64,000 nt of DNA. It comes from Gymnopus androsaceus JB14. Lineage: Eukaryota > Basidiomycota > Agaricomycetes > Agaricales > Omphalotaceae. Shown in pieces: positions 1 to 11,863 of the stretch (the first letter of the stretch is position 1; each line of letters starts with the position of its first letter). Under the pieces are notes generated by a model. That model was not told the origin of the DNA and ran no database searches. It was given only the letters and a program-made list of their open reading frames with translations. The position numbers and the translations under genes were made by a program. The stretch spans positions 1 through 64,000 of the forward strand of contig ML769568.1 in assembly GCA_009733575.1 (NCBI GenBank). Direction: 5' to 3'.

Positions 1-95
1 TGATACAGCTTGAACCTTTTTAAAGTCGCGCGTCTTTGTAATACTTGCGGGATTACAGCCTGTGTCTTTGACAGGTAACAGTGACCGGCTTGTTT
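1..95. repeat. Left arm of an inverted repeat shared with the MFS gene 5' region
   Basis: The first 95 bases are the reverse complement of 1964-2058, matching base for base as far as I can read. The match runs to the window edge on this side and to the A of the MFS start codon on the other, so it probably continues leftwards as an inverted copy of the start of the MFS gene. The spacer is about 1.87 kb. Confidence 0.85.
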
Positions 96-555
96 CATAC
101 GCATCTTCCTGATATCATGACCCCTAAAACAAAATAATTCGCCGACTGGTAGTCAACCATTTTTATTTTGGAGATCAGCGCTCAGTGCTCAGTACTTACG
201 TGAATGCGCAGGAGACCTTCGAAATTTATGAGTTTCGAATCCTATAGTTCATATATACCATTGTATAGCTCGTCGTCAGCAGCCTGGAGAACGGGTTCGA
301 TCCCTCCGACTGAGATCCAGGAACATAACGTGAGGGTCATCAAGGTGACAACGGAGTGAGTCGGAACAATAGCTTTCGGTCAGATTTTGGTTCAAACCGT
401 AAACGGTCTACCACTTTCACGACTTTTTTCATTTTTTCAATTTTGATTTGGCCTGAGGACGCTCTTGACTGCTTATTTTCATCCTTAGGTGATATATTAC
501 TGTGATCGCGCATTTGGGGTTTCAAGCTCAGTTAACCAGGAGTAGCCACCTCGGT

Positions 556-580
556 GCCGGCGCTAGTGACTAGCGCCGGC
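556..580. repeat. Perfect GC-rich hairpin, 11-bp arms
   Basis: GCCGGCGCTAG, a TGA loop, then CTAGCGCCGGC form a perfect stem of 11 bp. A second, weaker hairpin follows at about 597-627 (CGGCCGC paired with GCGGCCG, with CAAG/CTTG inside). The rest of 96-749 shows nothing I can identify as a gene. Confidence 0.8.
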
Positions 581-749
581 TGGAGCTGCATGAACGGCGG
601 CCGCCTCAAGAAGAGCTTGCGGCCGGCTAACGCCCTAATATTTACATTTTTTGGCTAAATGGCATCGATTTTTTTGCATTAGCATATACTCTAAGTCTTT
701 CTAAGAGTCATATGGAACATTTATCGATGCTTGTAATACTGAGATTGGA

Positions 750-1528
750 GGAATAATTCTATTGGGAAACCCGATTTCTGGGGGTTTCTGAGAGAAAGCC
801 TCCCCAAAAAGGTAATTCCCGCGAGATCCTTGTTAAGAAACCCATCACGCACCTGTCACGCCAACTTTACTCAACTACTCGCGGAGATCCGGACACGACA
901 CTGGGTTTATGAATCTAATTTCAGGGTGTAGCCATTGTTTAGGGCTCCACCCTGTCCTCCTACATCCTTGTGTGATTCCAGCGACAAAGACGACGACACT
1001 TCCGTTGGCTAGTCTGGTTTGAGTCTGCTGTCGACCTGAAGTGTCTCATCAAGTCCGGCGCTTGCATCTTGAGGGCGCTTGCATGCTGAAATCATTTAAT
1101 ATCCAATTTTGGTCATTCTTTGACCAAGCAGACAAAGGCAAGAGGGGAGGGCTTGTAGAGGGAACACAGTTACAGAGAAACGGTGGCCGGAGTGAGAGAA
1201 ACTTTTTGGTAAATTTTCCGACCTCAAGCGCTGAAGTTCGGAACATTGCAGTCTGCAACAAGTCTGCAAGCAAGTAGTTGTTGTTACTCATCCCTTATTG
1301 TATGAAGTGATAATGTATGGCATCTGTCTTGCTTCTCGATTAGCCAATGATTAGCCTAAGATACTCTCAGAGTCCCGATTGAAATCGAATGCCATAGTTG
1401 ACATGGCGTTGAACATAGTCCTCTCTAGTGAAGTCAAGACTCAAGTGTGACCTTGATGTGACTTGCCGGGTTTCTTAACAACGATTTGGGGTTTCTCCCG
1501 GAAAGGGGGTTTCCCATTAGAATTATCC
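750..1528. mobile_element. Non-autonomous hAT-type element, 779 bp
   Basis: The left end begins GGAATAATTCTATTGGG and the right end, reverse-complemented, begins GGATAATTCTAATGGG. Both continue into similar C-rich and GAAACCC-rich sequence down to TTGTTAAGAAACCC, so the inverted repeats are about 70-95 bp. The element is flanked by a perfect 8-bp duplication, AGATTGGA, at 742-749 and 1529-1536. Eight-bp duplications are characteristic of the hAT superfamily. I see no transposase inside; the overlapping short reading frames are not convincing. Confidence 0.85.
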
Positions 1529-2057
1529 AGATTGGAGCGATGGGTGACAAACTTTTATGTAACCTAAAAACCTAAGTATGAAATTAATTTAGCTGGGCGC
1601 CCAAGCTCGGCGCGTACAGTAGAAAAGAAAAATATCATATAACTCAGGATACGGTGAGTACGATTAGAGCTGGTTAGAGCCGGACCAAAGGTCTGGACTT
1701 CTGTGACACCCAGTGACACTCAGGGTAAAGTGATAAATATCAGGATCTGAGTCGGACAGATCGAACAGTCCCCCCAGCAGCCTGCGGACATCCGCAGCGA
1801 AACATATTGAATTTACACAAACTGAGCTTAGTGTATCGGTCCGCACTTTCAGTGCCTCTTTATGAGTACGTCGAATTAATTTCATTCAGTCGTTCAACTC
1901 TCCGGACAGTCGTTTTTTCCGTGATGTGTCATTATGTAATAACTGCAAACATGGTGATCCGTAAAACAAGCCGGTCACTGTTACCTGTCAAAGACACAGG
2001 CTGTAATCCCGCAAGTATTACAAAGACGCGCGACTTTAAAAAGGTTCAAGCTGTATC
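1529..2057. other. Upstream region of the MFS gene
   Basis: This stretch has the right 8-bp target duplication of the 750-1528 element (1529-1536), then unassigned sequence, then the right arm of the inverted repeat (1964-2058). It should hold the MFS promoter, but no clear TATA or operator can be pointed to. Confidence 0.5.
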
Positions 2058-4505
2058 ATGGTTTTGCTCCCCGCAATTATGTCCACTCGCACCAGCTCAT
2101 TGTCCGGTACTCGTCCGGAGCACCCTATAGAAATGGAAGATATGGGCCACAACTCCCCTGAGGAAACGATGCAATTATCAAAGAAGGATGCGTATCTGGC
2201 TATTGATGTTCGTACGGAACATCCTATAGCCTCTGCGGAAATTTTATCAGAGAAGGACAAATATCTGGTTGCATTTGATGTTGATGACCCCAAGAACCCA
2301 CTGGTGCGCGAATATACTCAACGCAGAACTTCCACTCACATCTACAACAAATAGAATTGGTCCAAGGCAAGAAGATGGTACCTCACGATGTTTGCAAGTC
2401 TCCTCGTGCTAAATGCGTGAGCAGCACGCGCTTCTTCATCCTGTTTTACGATTCAAGCTCGCCTTTAGGACTCTCGCAAGTTCTGCTCGTTAGTAATACT
2501 ACATTGTGTCCCACAGTCATAATTCAACGAATGAACCTATCTTGTAGCGACTGGGATCACCCAGGCATGGATTGATGAATTTCACATGTCAGAGGAGGTG
2601 GCTGCTTTGACGATTTCGCTCTTTGTGGCCGGATACTGCGTCGGGTGCGTTAACCGTCAGACTTTGCTGTATGTCTTCGACATCCTTCCTTCTCTACAGA
2701 CCTTTACTATGGGGCCCTCTTTCGGAAGAATTTGGACGGAGGCCGGTGTTTGTTGGCTCTTTCTTGGTTTACACGGTGCACCTTTTGACTCTCCCCTTCA
2801 AATGTTACCCAAAGCTTACTTTGCTATCAAAGATTTTCCAAATGGCTATGGCGGTTTCACAGAATACGGCATCGCTACTCGTGTTCCGTTTCATTGGGGG
2901 CACTTTTGCTGCAGCGCCCTTAACAAACTCGGGGTAAATCCATTTCTGGACCTTGTGACCCCCATTGACAAATTCCGTACACAGCGCTTTAATATCAGAT
3001 ATTTGGGATGCGAGGACCCGTGGACAGGCTATGGCTATCTTCACTGTATGTTCTCTTCATTCTTCTGTCTCAAGCTTATACACTCCCTTCCTCTCCTTCC
3101 CGGTTCAGTTGGCACCATTTGCGGGACCTTCTTTGGCTCCTGCTATCTCAGGATTCATGTACGTTTCCGGTAGGTGGTTAATCAGTCATCACATCAGTTT
3201 CTGCATTCCCTCACCGCTTATTCAGGGGTTTCATGGCGATGGGTCTTTTGGCTTCTCACCATATTTGTGAGAGCAAGCAAGCAGCTCGAAATATGTTTCA
3301 ACCTAATCTTCCATACAGGCGGGCGTTTGTTGGCTATTGATTGTATTCACCCTGCCTGAGACATTTGGGTGAGCTATATTGTAGTATTGGGAGTTAATCT
3401 TCCAGCTTTCTAACCATCACCTAGACCTATTCTATTGGTACAGAAGGCTCGCCAAAAGCGAAAAGAGACAGGAGATAACAGATACTATGCTCCCATGGAA
3501 GTCATTAAGAAAACAATTGGTCAGCGGGTGGAGAATATCCTTGCTCGACCTTTCCGAATGCTCATCCAGGAGCCTATGCTTCTCGCGGCAACAGTGTACA
3601 TGAGTGTGAGCATCTTGCATTGACTAAAATTTATCTCCGATTTAATATGGCATTCAATAGTTTGTATATGGATGCCTTTACCTTCTCTTTGAGGCATATC
3701 CTATCGTCTTCACGGAAGGGCATAAATTCAATGCTGGCATCTCTGGTTTGATGTTTCTACCGCTTATGATTGGAGGAGCGATAGCTGTCGCGCTGGTAAA
3801 GCCTTTCGCTGTATCAATGTGTTCAAAAGATTCAGCAATTTTATCTATAGTACGTTTTGATTTTCAACCCTCGATATGAAAAAGAGATCGCAAGATGTGC
3901 TCCAAATCCTGTTCCTCCAGAGTTTCGTATGGAAATAATTGCCATTGCAGGCCCAATATATGCTGCATCATTTTTCTGGTTTGCATGGACCTCCTCCCCT
4001 TCTATCTCTTTCTGGGCTCCTCTTATGGCTGGAGGTGGAATGGGCTTTGGAATTTCGTGGATCTTTGTGAGTGTTGATGCCAATCCTCTAGATGCCTAAA
4101 TTTTTGATCAACTGTTCAGCAAGGCTTGTTCAACTATATCATTGATACATATTTGATGATGGCAGCTTCAGCACTTGCCGCATGTACTGTTATTCGCAGT
4201 CTTTTTGGTGCTGGATTTCCGGTACATTCTTCCCAGGACACTTTGAACATTTGCTGAGTAATGTCTCCAATTAGCTTTTTGCCAACCAGATGTATGCAAG
4301 GTTGGGACCTGAATGGGCTTCTACACTGTTGGGATTCCTTGCATTAGCAATGGTACCTATTCCGTTTGTATTTATGAAGTGAGTACTGTATTCTGTCCTG
4401 TTACAATTCCAGTCCAGCTAAAATTTTCATTCTAGGTTCGGAGCTACGTTGCGAGCCAAATCAAAGAATGCAGCTGCCAAGCAGCCCTCTGGACTACCAA
4501 AATAA
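2058..4505 (+). CDS. MFS transporter, DHA1 drug:H+ antiporter type
   Basis: This is a major facilitator superfamily exporter of the plasma membrane, intact across about a dozen short introns (for example 2304-2354). After a hydrophilic N-terminus with [17 protein letters not shown] comes [20 protein letters not shown] entering TM1, then [19 protein letters not shown]. The signature [12 protein letters not shown] lies in the loop after TM2. Later blocks are [31 protein letters not shown] (antiporter motif C region), [12 protein letters not shown], a central loop of about 50 residues, and a second membrane half ending [20 protein letters not shown] and TAA. These blocks are typical of fungal multidrug/polyamine MFS proteins. 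Two in-frame ATGs (2058, 2079) are possible starts; the first abuts the inverted repeat. Substrate cannot be inferred. Confidence 0.9.
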
Positions 4506-7500
4506 TGCGCCCTAAACCATGACCAGAATTCAACCGCAACCAGCTACAACTACACAGCATCTACTATACTCTGTATGACCTGCAATGCCTAGCTAGCCTG
4601 ATTTCACTCTGAGGGCATTCAGTTATGTAGTTCCAAATATATCTTTACACCGTACCAATATTATCCAACTATTGAGCGAGTCAAGTCTTACTGAGCAACT
4701 CAACACATGAGCCATCCATGAAGTATTTAAGGATCATTAAAATACTCAGAATGTTAGACTAGTAAGTAGTGTGATTTGTGCGAAGAAGGAAGGAACATCC
4801 GAGTAAAAAGAAAAAGTACAAAAGTATGCTGAATAAAACCATCTGATTCTTTCCGGGCCAACTTGAGCAACTGTCCTCATTCACGCAGCCTAGCCATATC
4901 ATTAATTAGTATTCTATTGATGAGCAAGGGAAACTTGCTTTGTGAGAGGTTGTTGACTTGCTAGTAATATGTGGTTATATATTGATTCCAAGGAGGGCAC
5001 TTGGTCAATATCAGACACCTACCTCTAGCAGTCAAACCATATTCTGAAGTAGTAGCTCACTGCTCAAATATGGTGACTGCATTGGCAAACATGGACCTTA
5101 CATTAATTTATACTGATTGCCAGTGACTTAGAGCAGCTTTCAGACTTGGGTTTTTAAAATATAATATCTACATTGCATCTACATCAAGGCTGTAGATGCC
5201 CATGCTACATTATGTACACAAAGAAGAATAAAACAAAGAAAAAATGCCAAAAGATCAGGAAGATATAGATGATCCCTTGTACTGCATGGCCAACCTCCAC
5301 AATTGGGCTGCAAGTTCATCAAAAAGTAGTTCGGGATATTATAACATGTTCAGCAGGTTGGATGAACAGTTTGGGCTACATGTTGTGAGTCCATTTGATG
5401 GTCACATGCCATATTTCGCCTGGGGGTTTTCAGTTTAAGCACTTTTCGATGAACAGCAGTAATCGATTTGTTTACACACTAGATATGCTCGAAAAAATCT
5501 GAGGAAATCTGGACATAATGCTACGGTGCATATAACCGGACTAAAAAAAAAAATCTTTGCTTAAATCAATCACCAGCCGAAGTTCTTACCCAATTTCTTC
5601 AAATATTTTCGCCTGGGGGTTTGCTTCCATACTGTATAATAAATAAATAAAAATACATATATCTTCAAGATGGTCGAGATGCAAAATGTCAATATAGTAA
5701 AATCTAATTCTGAATGCAAGGAGAACACTGTATGGATCAGGTGAAGGACAAACAAAGGAGGGAGGAATATACTTATTTGTAACTGGTATTCCGCATGGAA
5801 CTCATTGACCTTTGTTCAAAGTTGTGGGTAGAAGAATGAGGCAACTCAGCTGTAAAGATGAATTCAGGTTTGACGCCAGTGAGGAGCTGTTGGATAGGAG
5901 AGCTAGAAGAGGCAGATACAGCAGTGTTAGCAAATTCAGCTGTAGGTTTCTTCTGGGTGGCAGATTTCTCAAAGTTATTGACTTTTGTTGCAAGGTTGGC
6001 TGATAATATTGGTTTGAAATCAATCTAAAAATGTACTGAAAATGAGCCAAAAGATATGGGAGCAACACTCTGGTGATGCACATCATATGTTGCTTATAAA
6101 CTGCTCACTTCTAACATGCTAAAAGAATTGACCTCTAAGGCTCCTGCTCGAGCACTTGTGTTCACCTTCACACTAGGCAGGTCAAAGCTAGCAATGCAAA
6201 CAATATAGAAATGAGACAAGATGAGCAGAGATTGCAGATAGAAGCACTCACTGGGTTTCTTGTCTTGAAATCCATTCCTGCTATCACTTGAATATATTGA
6301 TTTGTGCTGCTGTGCAGAGGATGAAACATTGGACTAATAGGTGCAGAGGTTAAGGGTTTCCTCACAGAAGAAGAATATATCTCAGAGAAATTGTGTAGGG
6401 AAGAGTACCGTCGAATGAGAGAAACCTGAGGGAAAGACAGGAACAAAAGCTCTATTCGGCCGAGTCCGATTTTTTCAAGTTTTCAATTCTAATTGATCGA
6501 AAATCTCACGATTATTTTTGCAAACCGCTGAAATCAATCCGTCAATGACCCATGGTAAGAAAGGGGTCTGGGTATACTTATCTGGATAACAAGTCGGTTG
6601 GGGATTAGTACCTTCGGGTCAAGCTTAGTAGTAGTTAGATATCAATATCAAGCGGGAGATAATCATGAACTTGGACTTGCGAGCAACAATGAGTGGGGAT
6701 TTGGAATACCAATTGGTGGATATTGAGCGGGAGAGGTGCTTCAATTTCATGCGAATAAATTTTAGTGAGTACTACATAACTGTCGAAGCATACATAAAAG
6801 GTTTGTAGTCATTGGATATTGACAGCAAATGTAAAACGAACGGAGGAAGTACTTATGGCTTAGGCTTGTTCTGGTAGGATGATCACGTAAATGTTGGTGG
6901 GTAGTAGATAACCGTCGAAGCTTGGTATCATACTTAAAGTTGATCCATTAAGAGCGGGAGAATGCCAAGACATTGACCCATGGTAATAAGGTGGGATGGT
7001 AATAGAGTGGGATGGGGAGATCTGGATTAAAAGTTTCCTAACAAGCCGCTTGGGAGTTAGTAATCTCCGAGTCAAAGTTTGTAGTCGTTGGACGTTGACA
7101 GCAAGCGGGAGAGCAGCGGAGGAAGTAGGTTGTTCGGGTTAAGCTTCATCTGGCCAAGATCTAGCAGAACTTTATTGTTTTCACCCAGATCACAACTCGG
7201 GCTCGTGGCGGCTGCCGGCAACGAGCGAGAAGTGTGGAATACAGTATACTTACTAGTATGTAGACAGTAGAATATATCCCGCAAATTGGAACTAATTAAA
7301 CCCGGAGTAAATCAGAGTTTTTCCCCTTAAGCCTTCCTTAAAAAATTCAAGTTCACTTCCAGATGAAAAACAAGGCAAAAAATTGTATTTTTAACAGAGA
7401 TTTTTTCGATTCTAATTACAGTCAATTTTTCATGGGTCCGACGGAGTGATTGCCATGGTTAAGGTTTGTTGATGCAGTAGCGCAAGACCTCCTGAATGAT

Positions 7501-8464
7501 GGGAATGATGGGATGTACGCCAATACATGTGCAGTATACATAACTACTGCGGGAGGGATGGAAGACATGCGGGTTTGCCACTATACTAGGATAACTCAGA
7601 AAAGAACGAGTAATGCGAATTAGCAGCTTATGTATTCCGGGAAGGAGATGGCGCCGTTGGTACAGTGGTGCTTATCACTGCGGAAAGGGATAAAAGCTGC
7701 TTGATTTTATGTATATCAGCCAGTGTATCGGAATCGTCAATTTGTTGCAAATCGTTTGATTGGGAAAGATTCCATCTGTTTTGCATATATCCCACTTCAA
7801 GTTACACCAATCAGCTACGATTTAATACAAGTAACAGAATGGTATCTAGCGAGTCGAGTCCAGTGTAACCAGTGTATGGAGATAGCGGCACAGATTCGTG
7901 GGATCAAGGGCGTGGGAAGGCAAGGAGCAGTGGGTGACGTTGTTATGGTACTTTGGCCATGACCTATTTCGCTCTACACCTACTTCATTTCCCGCAAAAT
8001 TCTTAGCAGGGGATGTGTTTGATGATACATTTACTTATTGCGTTGGGGTCGGACGCACCTATTACCTGGACATACTGCCATCAGACGAACCAAGTTCACT
8101 CTTCAGCTAAGTTATCAGCCATGACACCTCTGAAAGGTCACATATCACTGGTAATTCCCGCGTCTAAACTCTTTCACCTGTTCGATGAAGAGAGACTTGC
8201 CGCATTGCTCTTCCCTACTTCCGGGTCGGTTATTTTCAGCCACCATGCTGGTCTACCAACAAAAGGCTTTAGCGCAAACTCAAAGTGGGTGCGATATCGT
8301 AATGCGAATGGCAGCTGAAAGTAAATGATTTGTTAGAAATTGCTTTTGCTCAGTCTCGGATTCCATTCCAAGTAACTAATTCATTTTTGGATTTTATAAA
8401 GATGTTATTGAATCTTAGGTATTGCTCAAACCATTGTGTTTATTTACAAAACCACAATGGTTGG
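4506..8464. other. Long stretch without a recognisable gene
   Basis: Only short reading frames occur here, none with recognisable domains. A small plus-strand frame at 5244-5438 starts with MPKDQEDIDDPLY; I cannot assign it. The motif TTTCGCCTGGGGGTTT occurs at about 5416 and about 5608. Diverged direct repeats are listed separately. Confidence 0.5.
6545..7112. repeat. Diverged direct repeats about 430 bp apart
   Basis: A block of about 115 bp starting TGACCCATGGTAA and ending in CAAGCGGGAGA occurs at about 6545-6660 and again at about 6974-7112. A partial third version (TTTGTAGTCATTGGATATTG through GAGGAAGTA) lies near 6805-6855. Order and spacing of the shared words are kept, but the copies are clearly diverged. 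Origin is unknown. Confidence 0.55.
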
Positions 8465-9700
8465 TTCATTATAGGTTGTTAGCTTGCTGGCATGGAAGAT
8501 AGGATGAATTGCATGGTATTTTCTGGTTACTCCAGCTTGAATGCAGCTTTGAATAGCTTTTCAAGGATTTCAAATGGTCCTTCATATCTTGGTTGAAATG
8601 CTCATTCAGATTATTCTGTGGTTTGATAGTCTTTGAGGCTGAGTAGTACTTTTTCTTCAACTTTAAATGGAATATTCTGTACTCCTTGGTCATAGTACCA
8701 CTTCATCCTTTCAGCAGCTAATTTATGAGCAGCTTTTGCCTGCTCTTGGGCATCAAATCTTTGTTATATCATATCATTGACATCAAATTCAAGGCCCTCT
8801 TTTAGCAATGTGGGACCTGCTGAATCAAGGATGTTGACTTTATTCCAAGAATAATGGACTCTCCTTGGTACCTCCATGTCCTTGATTGTTATAAGCACAT
8901 TCTGGTTAACATGCTCTGTTTGGCCATCTATGTGAGAATGATATGCAGTAGACATAGTTCAGTCAATCTCAAGTAGTTCACACCATTCCTGAAAGACTCC
9001 AGCAAACTGAGTTTCTCTATCTTGAAATGATCTATAATGGAAGCCTATGCAGGGGATAAATCCTGTCATAAAGCAATTGTGCCAGAGCCTTTGCAGAGAA
9101 CTTGCTTGTGATTGGGAAGAAATGTGCCCATTGAGTTAAGCAATCAACTATGTTGGAATTCACAGAAAATCTATTTTAACCACATTACAATATACTTATG
9201 AATTTATGATATCACAGGAGATATTTGCGCATACACCCACAGTATCCATGCATATACTCACAGTAGCCACTTGAATGTATGCATAGTAGCCACTGATATT
9301 CACAGAGTACCCACTTTCCTGATATGTTTACTATGACATAGTCATTCTTACAGGTATAAATACTGTATGTAGTTACTCATGTACCTTACCCGTTTGCCTC
9401 AGGGCCCAGTTGAGGTCAAACGGCTACACAATCATTAAAACTCCATTTCTTATTTCTAACAAACTACTACACAGATTGCATCATATTCTCCAGATTTGGG
9501 TAACAAAAAGGGTAATTATGACAGTGGAAATAATCTCCCAAGGTCCATTAGGCACCTTGCTAGGCTGAAAAATCCGAAAAGACCATTCTGGGTGATTTTT
9601 TATCCACTGAAATGTGTCACAGCCTGTAACATAATGTTTTACTAAGATTGACATTCCTGGCTTTAAATGTAGTTTATCATACTCAAATATACATACTTAA
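8465..9700 (-). pseudogene. Ty3/gypsy-type integrase remnant
   Basis: Read on the minus strand, this is the end of a Ty3/gypsy pol. The order is: a zinc-finger-like stretch (YVTGCDTFQWIKNHPEW), PNGPWEIIS, then CVVVDCLTQWAHFFPITSKF. The core follows with MSTAYHSHIDGQTEHVNQN, and then a C-terminal domain resembling the family's LGPFEILEKVGKVAYKLELP region. Several in-frame stops and frameshifts make it dead. A solo LTR (9151-9461) is inserted in the middle; removing it and one 5-bp duplication joins the VVVD motif again. Upstream pol domains are not visible. Confidence 0.85.
9151..9461. mobile_element. Solo LTR, 311 bp
   Basis: The sequence begins TGTTGGAA and ends TTCTAACA, the TG...CA form of an LTR with short inverted ends. 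It is flanked by perfect 5-bp duplications AACTA (9146-9150 and 9462-9466). It contains a TATA-like GGTATAAATACTG near 9353 and repeated ACAGTAGCCACT words. It interrupts the integrase remnant, so it arrived later. Ty3 and Ty1 families both make 5-bp duplications, so the family is undetermined. Confidence 0.9.
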
Positions 9701-9763
9701 TCCTAGTACTATGTGCTTTGATCCTCTATATCCACAAGACATCAATGAACAGAGTGTAATCAG

Positions 9764-11863
9764 CTATCCTAGTACTTGATCACCATTCTGGACAGCTATC
9801 CATGATGGCCTTGAAGAAATTTCGTTCCACCATCTATTATGGAGTCAGCTCATTGTAGAGAGAAATATAGAGCGACAGTACCTAGTGATATTTGGACCTT
9901 TCCGTGTCATAACATCGCTCCCAGCATCTGTGAGCATTGCTCCACCAGGAATATGGTAGATATCCGCAAGGGTGAGTTCCTTAAATAAATCGTTAAGAGA
10001 GACTGAGGGGAAGTATTAACAGCTGTAAGAACCCACGTCGCCTGCGAGGTATCTTTGCCGACTGAGTAGATCTTCGTATGCTTCCAACTTCGACGACAAC
10101 CCTGCAATGGAGGCTTCGAATACAGCTTCGTCTGGAGTAAGGCCTTTCAGTCTATGAAATGCGTCAGTATGACAAACCCCCCTGCAAAGATTTGTAGTGC
10201 GTACCGTTTCGTGACCTTTTCATGGACAGCTTTTGATGCATATGGTTCGAAAGCAAACACCTCAGTAAAGACAGCTTGCTCGAATATTGCTGCGTGCCTT
10301 ATGTTATAGGCATCAGGTATTAATTTGGCACCTTGGTCGGCGTATTTCGTAGCAAGATAGCGACATATAGCTCTAGAGTCGCACAGTATAAACCCATCCT
10401 CCTCCTGTAATCATAAGTTGAGCAAGCGGGAGAAGATGCAATCAAGAGAAACTTACAATGAATGGCCCGGAAGCCCGAGCAAAAGGTTGTCCCATTAGTT
10501 CGCTGGCTTTAGAGTCAGAAAGAGTATCGAGAATTACAATCTCGCATGGGATTTTTTTCTCATGCAAGACAATCTGTATGCGAGTTGTATCGACACAATG
10601 CGGAGAGCCAAACAGCTTCAAGACATTCTTCGAAGACTGTTGAGCACTTGGAGAAAGCAACTTGAAGAGTGATGAGCTCGGAGACGGGGAGGTCATCACG
10701 GAGGACTGTAGGAATAGGAGATCTTCTGATATGCTTCCAGATGAAATATTTCTCTTAGAGCTCTTGGGAACCGAATGAACGGAAGAAAGGGTAAACAAAT
10801 TTTCTAATGCCAGAGTTTCGAAAGACGGCCCGTGGATTTCCGAGAACGTAGTAGAAGTCCACGGGAATGCATTCAAATCATCAAAGCAGGGTGGCTGTGA
10901 GAATTGCGAGGTAGATAATTCGGGTGTGGTAGGGGTGAGAGGAGATGTTGCCAATGAAGAAGATGCAGATGACTCAGAGCAGAGTGAGGTTAAAGCTACA
11001 GTATCGCTTAAGGAGGGGCTGCAACTAAGCTTGGAAAGTAATCCTGGACCACTGTTACACCGGGTAAGACTGTTATACCTGGGAAATAATCAATACATAA
11101 ATCCAAGTATGTAACGTTCTCTTTACCTGTTCTTGGCTGCTAGTCCTGTTCGTTCAGGAAAGTTCGTTTTCACAATTTTGGACCATGCATTTCCATGAAT
11201 CCTCACTGCTTCGATTAGCTTTTCGTCCTGTATCGAGTGAGTACATCTTTGACCTAATAATCTAATAAATCATACCTCAGCAGGCGTCCAGCTTGTCCTA
11301 TCCATTGCACTTTCCTATCAGTTGGGACTCAAATTAGCTATCACGCGCACCTATCAATTGCAGGATTTAGAGTGTCCTTCCATCGCTTGGCGCACTCTGT
11401 TAAACATCATTTGGTTAAAAATAACCACAAAACGTAAACCTCAGGCTTACGATCACTATTTCGTGTCTGCACGATCGTTGAAATGTTTGTCCACCTATTT
11501 CGAGTTGAATAGATCAAGTGGAAAGTTGAGGATCAAACCGTCTGTCTTACTTTGGACCGTGCTTCTGAATTGCATTTAATAGCCTTTCATCCTCATCAGT
11601 GCTCCAACTCCCTCTCGACACCTGTGCCTTGGCCAGCTTCGTAAACCACCGTTTACGACAATCCTTGTTGTTGCGATTCGGAACGCATTTCGATATGGCG
11701 TGCCATTTTGAAGGATTCAAGGTCCTAGTAGGATCCTCTAAAAAGCGCTTACCATTCAGCGAGGGAGAAGATTAGAAAAAGCTGTTTACATACCTTTGGC
11801 AATGGCATCACGAAGGAGTTGATCCTCGACTGCAGTCCAGGAGCGACGTTCTCGATACAACAT
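9764..11863 (-). CDS. Myb (three repeats) - glutathione S-transferase fusion protein
   Basis: Spliced by hand, this gives about 530 residues in one frame. Residues about 5-165 are three Myb/SANT repeats: RRSWTAVEDQLLRDAI with NRNNKDCRKRW; GSWSTDEDERLLNAIQKHGP with RNSDQCAKRWKDTLNP; SWTPAEDEKLIEAVRIHG with LAAKNRYNSLTR. A Ser/Thr/Pro-rich linker of about 145 residues follows without a stop. Then comes a complete fungal GST: N-terminal thioredoxin fold (VLKLFGSPHCVDTTRIQIVL), G-site DSRAICRYLATKYADQG, and helical domain ending ELTLADIYHIP and RWWNEISSRPSW. All junctions are GT..AG; for example AAC-AG joins G-TAT to make RYNSLTR. The Myb part should bind DNA in the nucleus; the GST would conjugate or bind glutathione. 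The usual catalytic Ser region reads HCVDT. It could instead be two genes with a GST start at the ATG near 10658, but no stop separates them. Confidence 0.85.

Noticed and set aside
5244..5438. Small plus-strand frame MPKDQEDIDDPLY...
   Set aside because: It has an ATG and 64 codons, but no recognisable domain, splice context or homologous copy in the window; left as unassigned.
10458..11114. Separate GST gene starting at the internal ATG near 10658
   Set aside because: The Myb frame runs through without a stop and all junctions keep phase, so the simplest reading is one fused gene; transcript data could change this.
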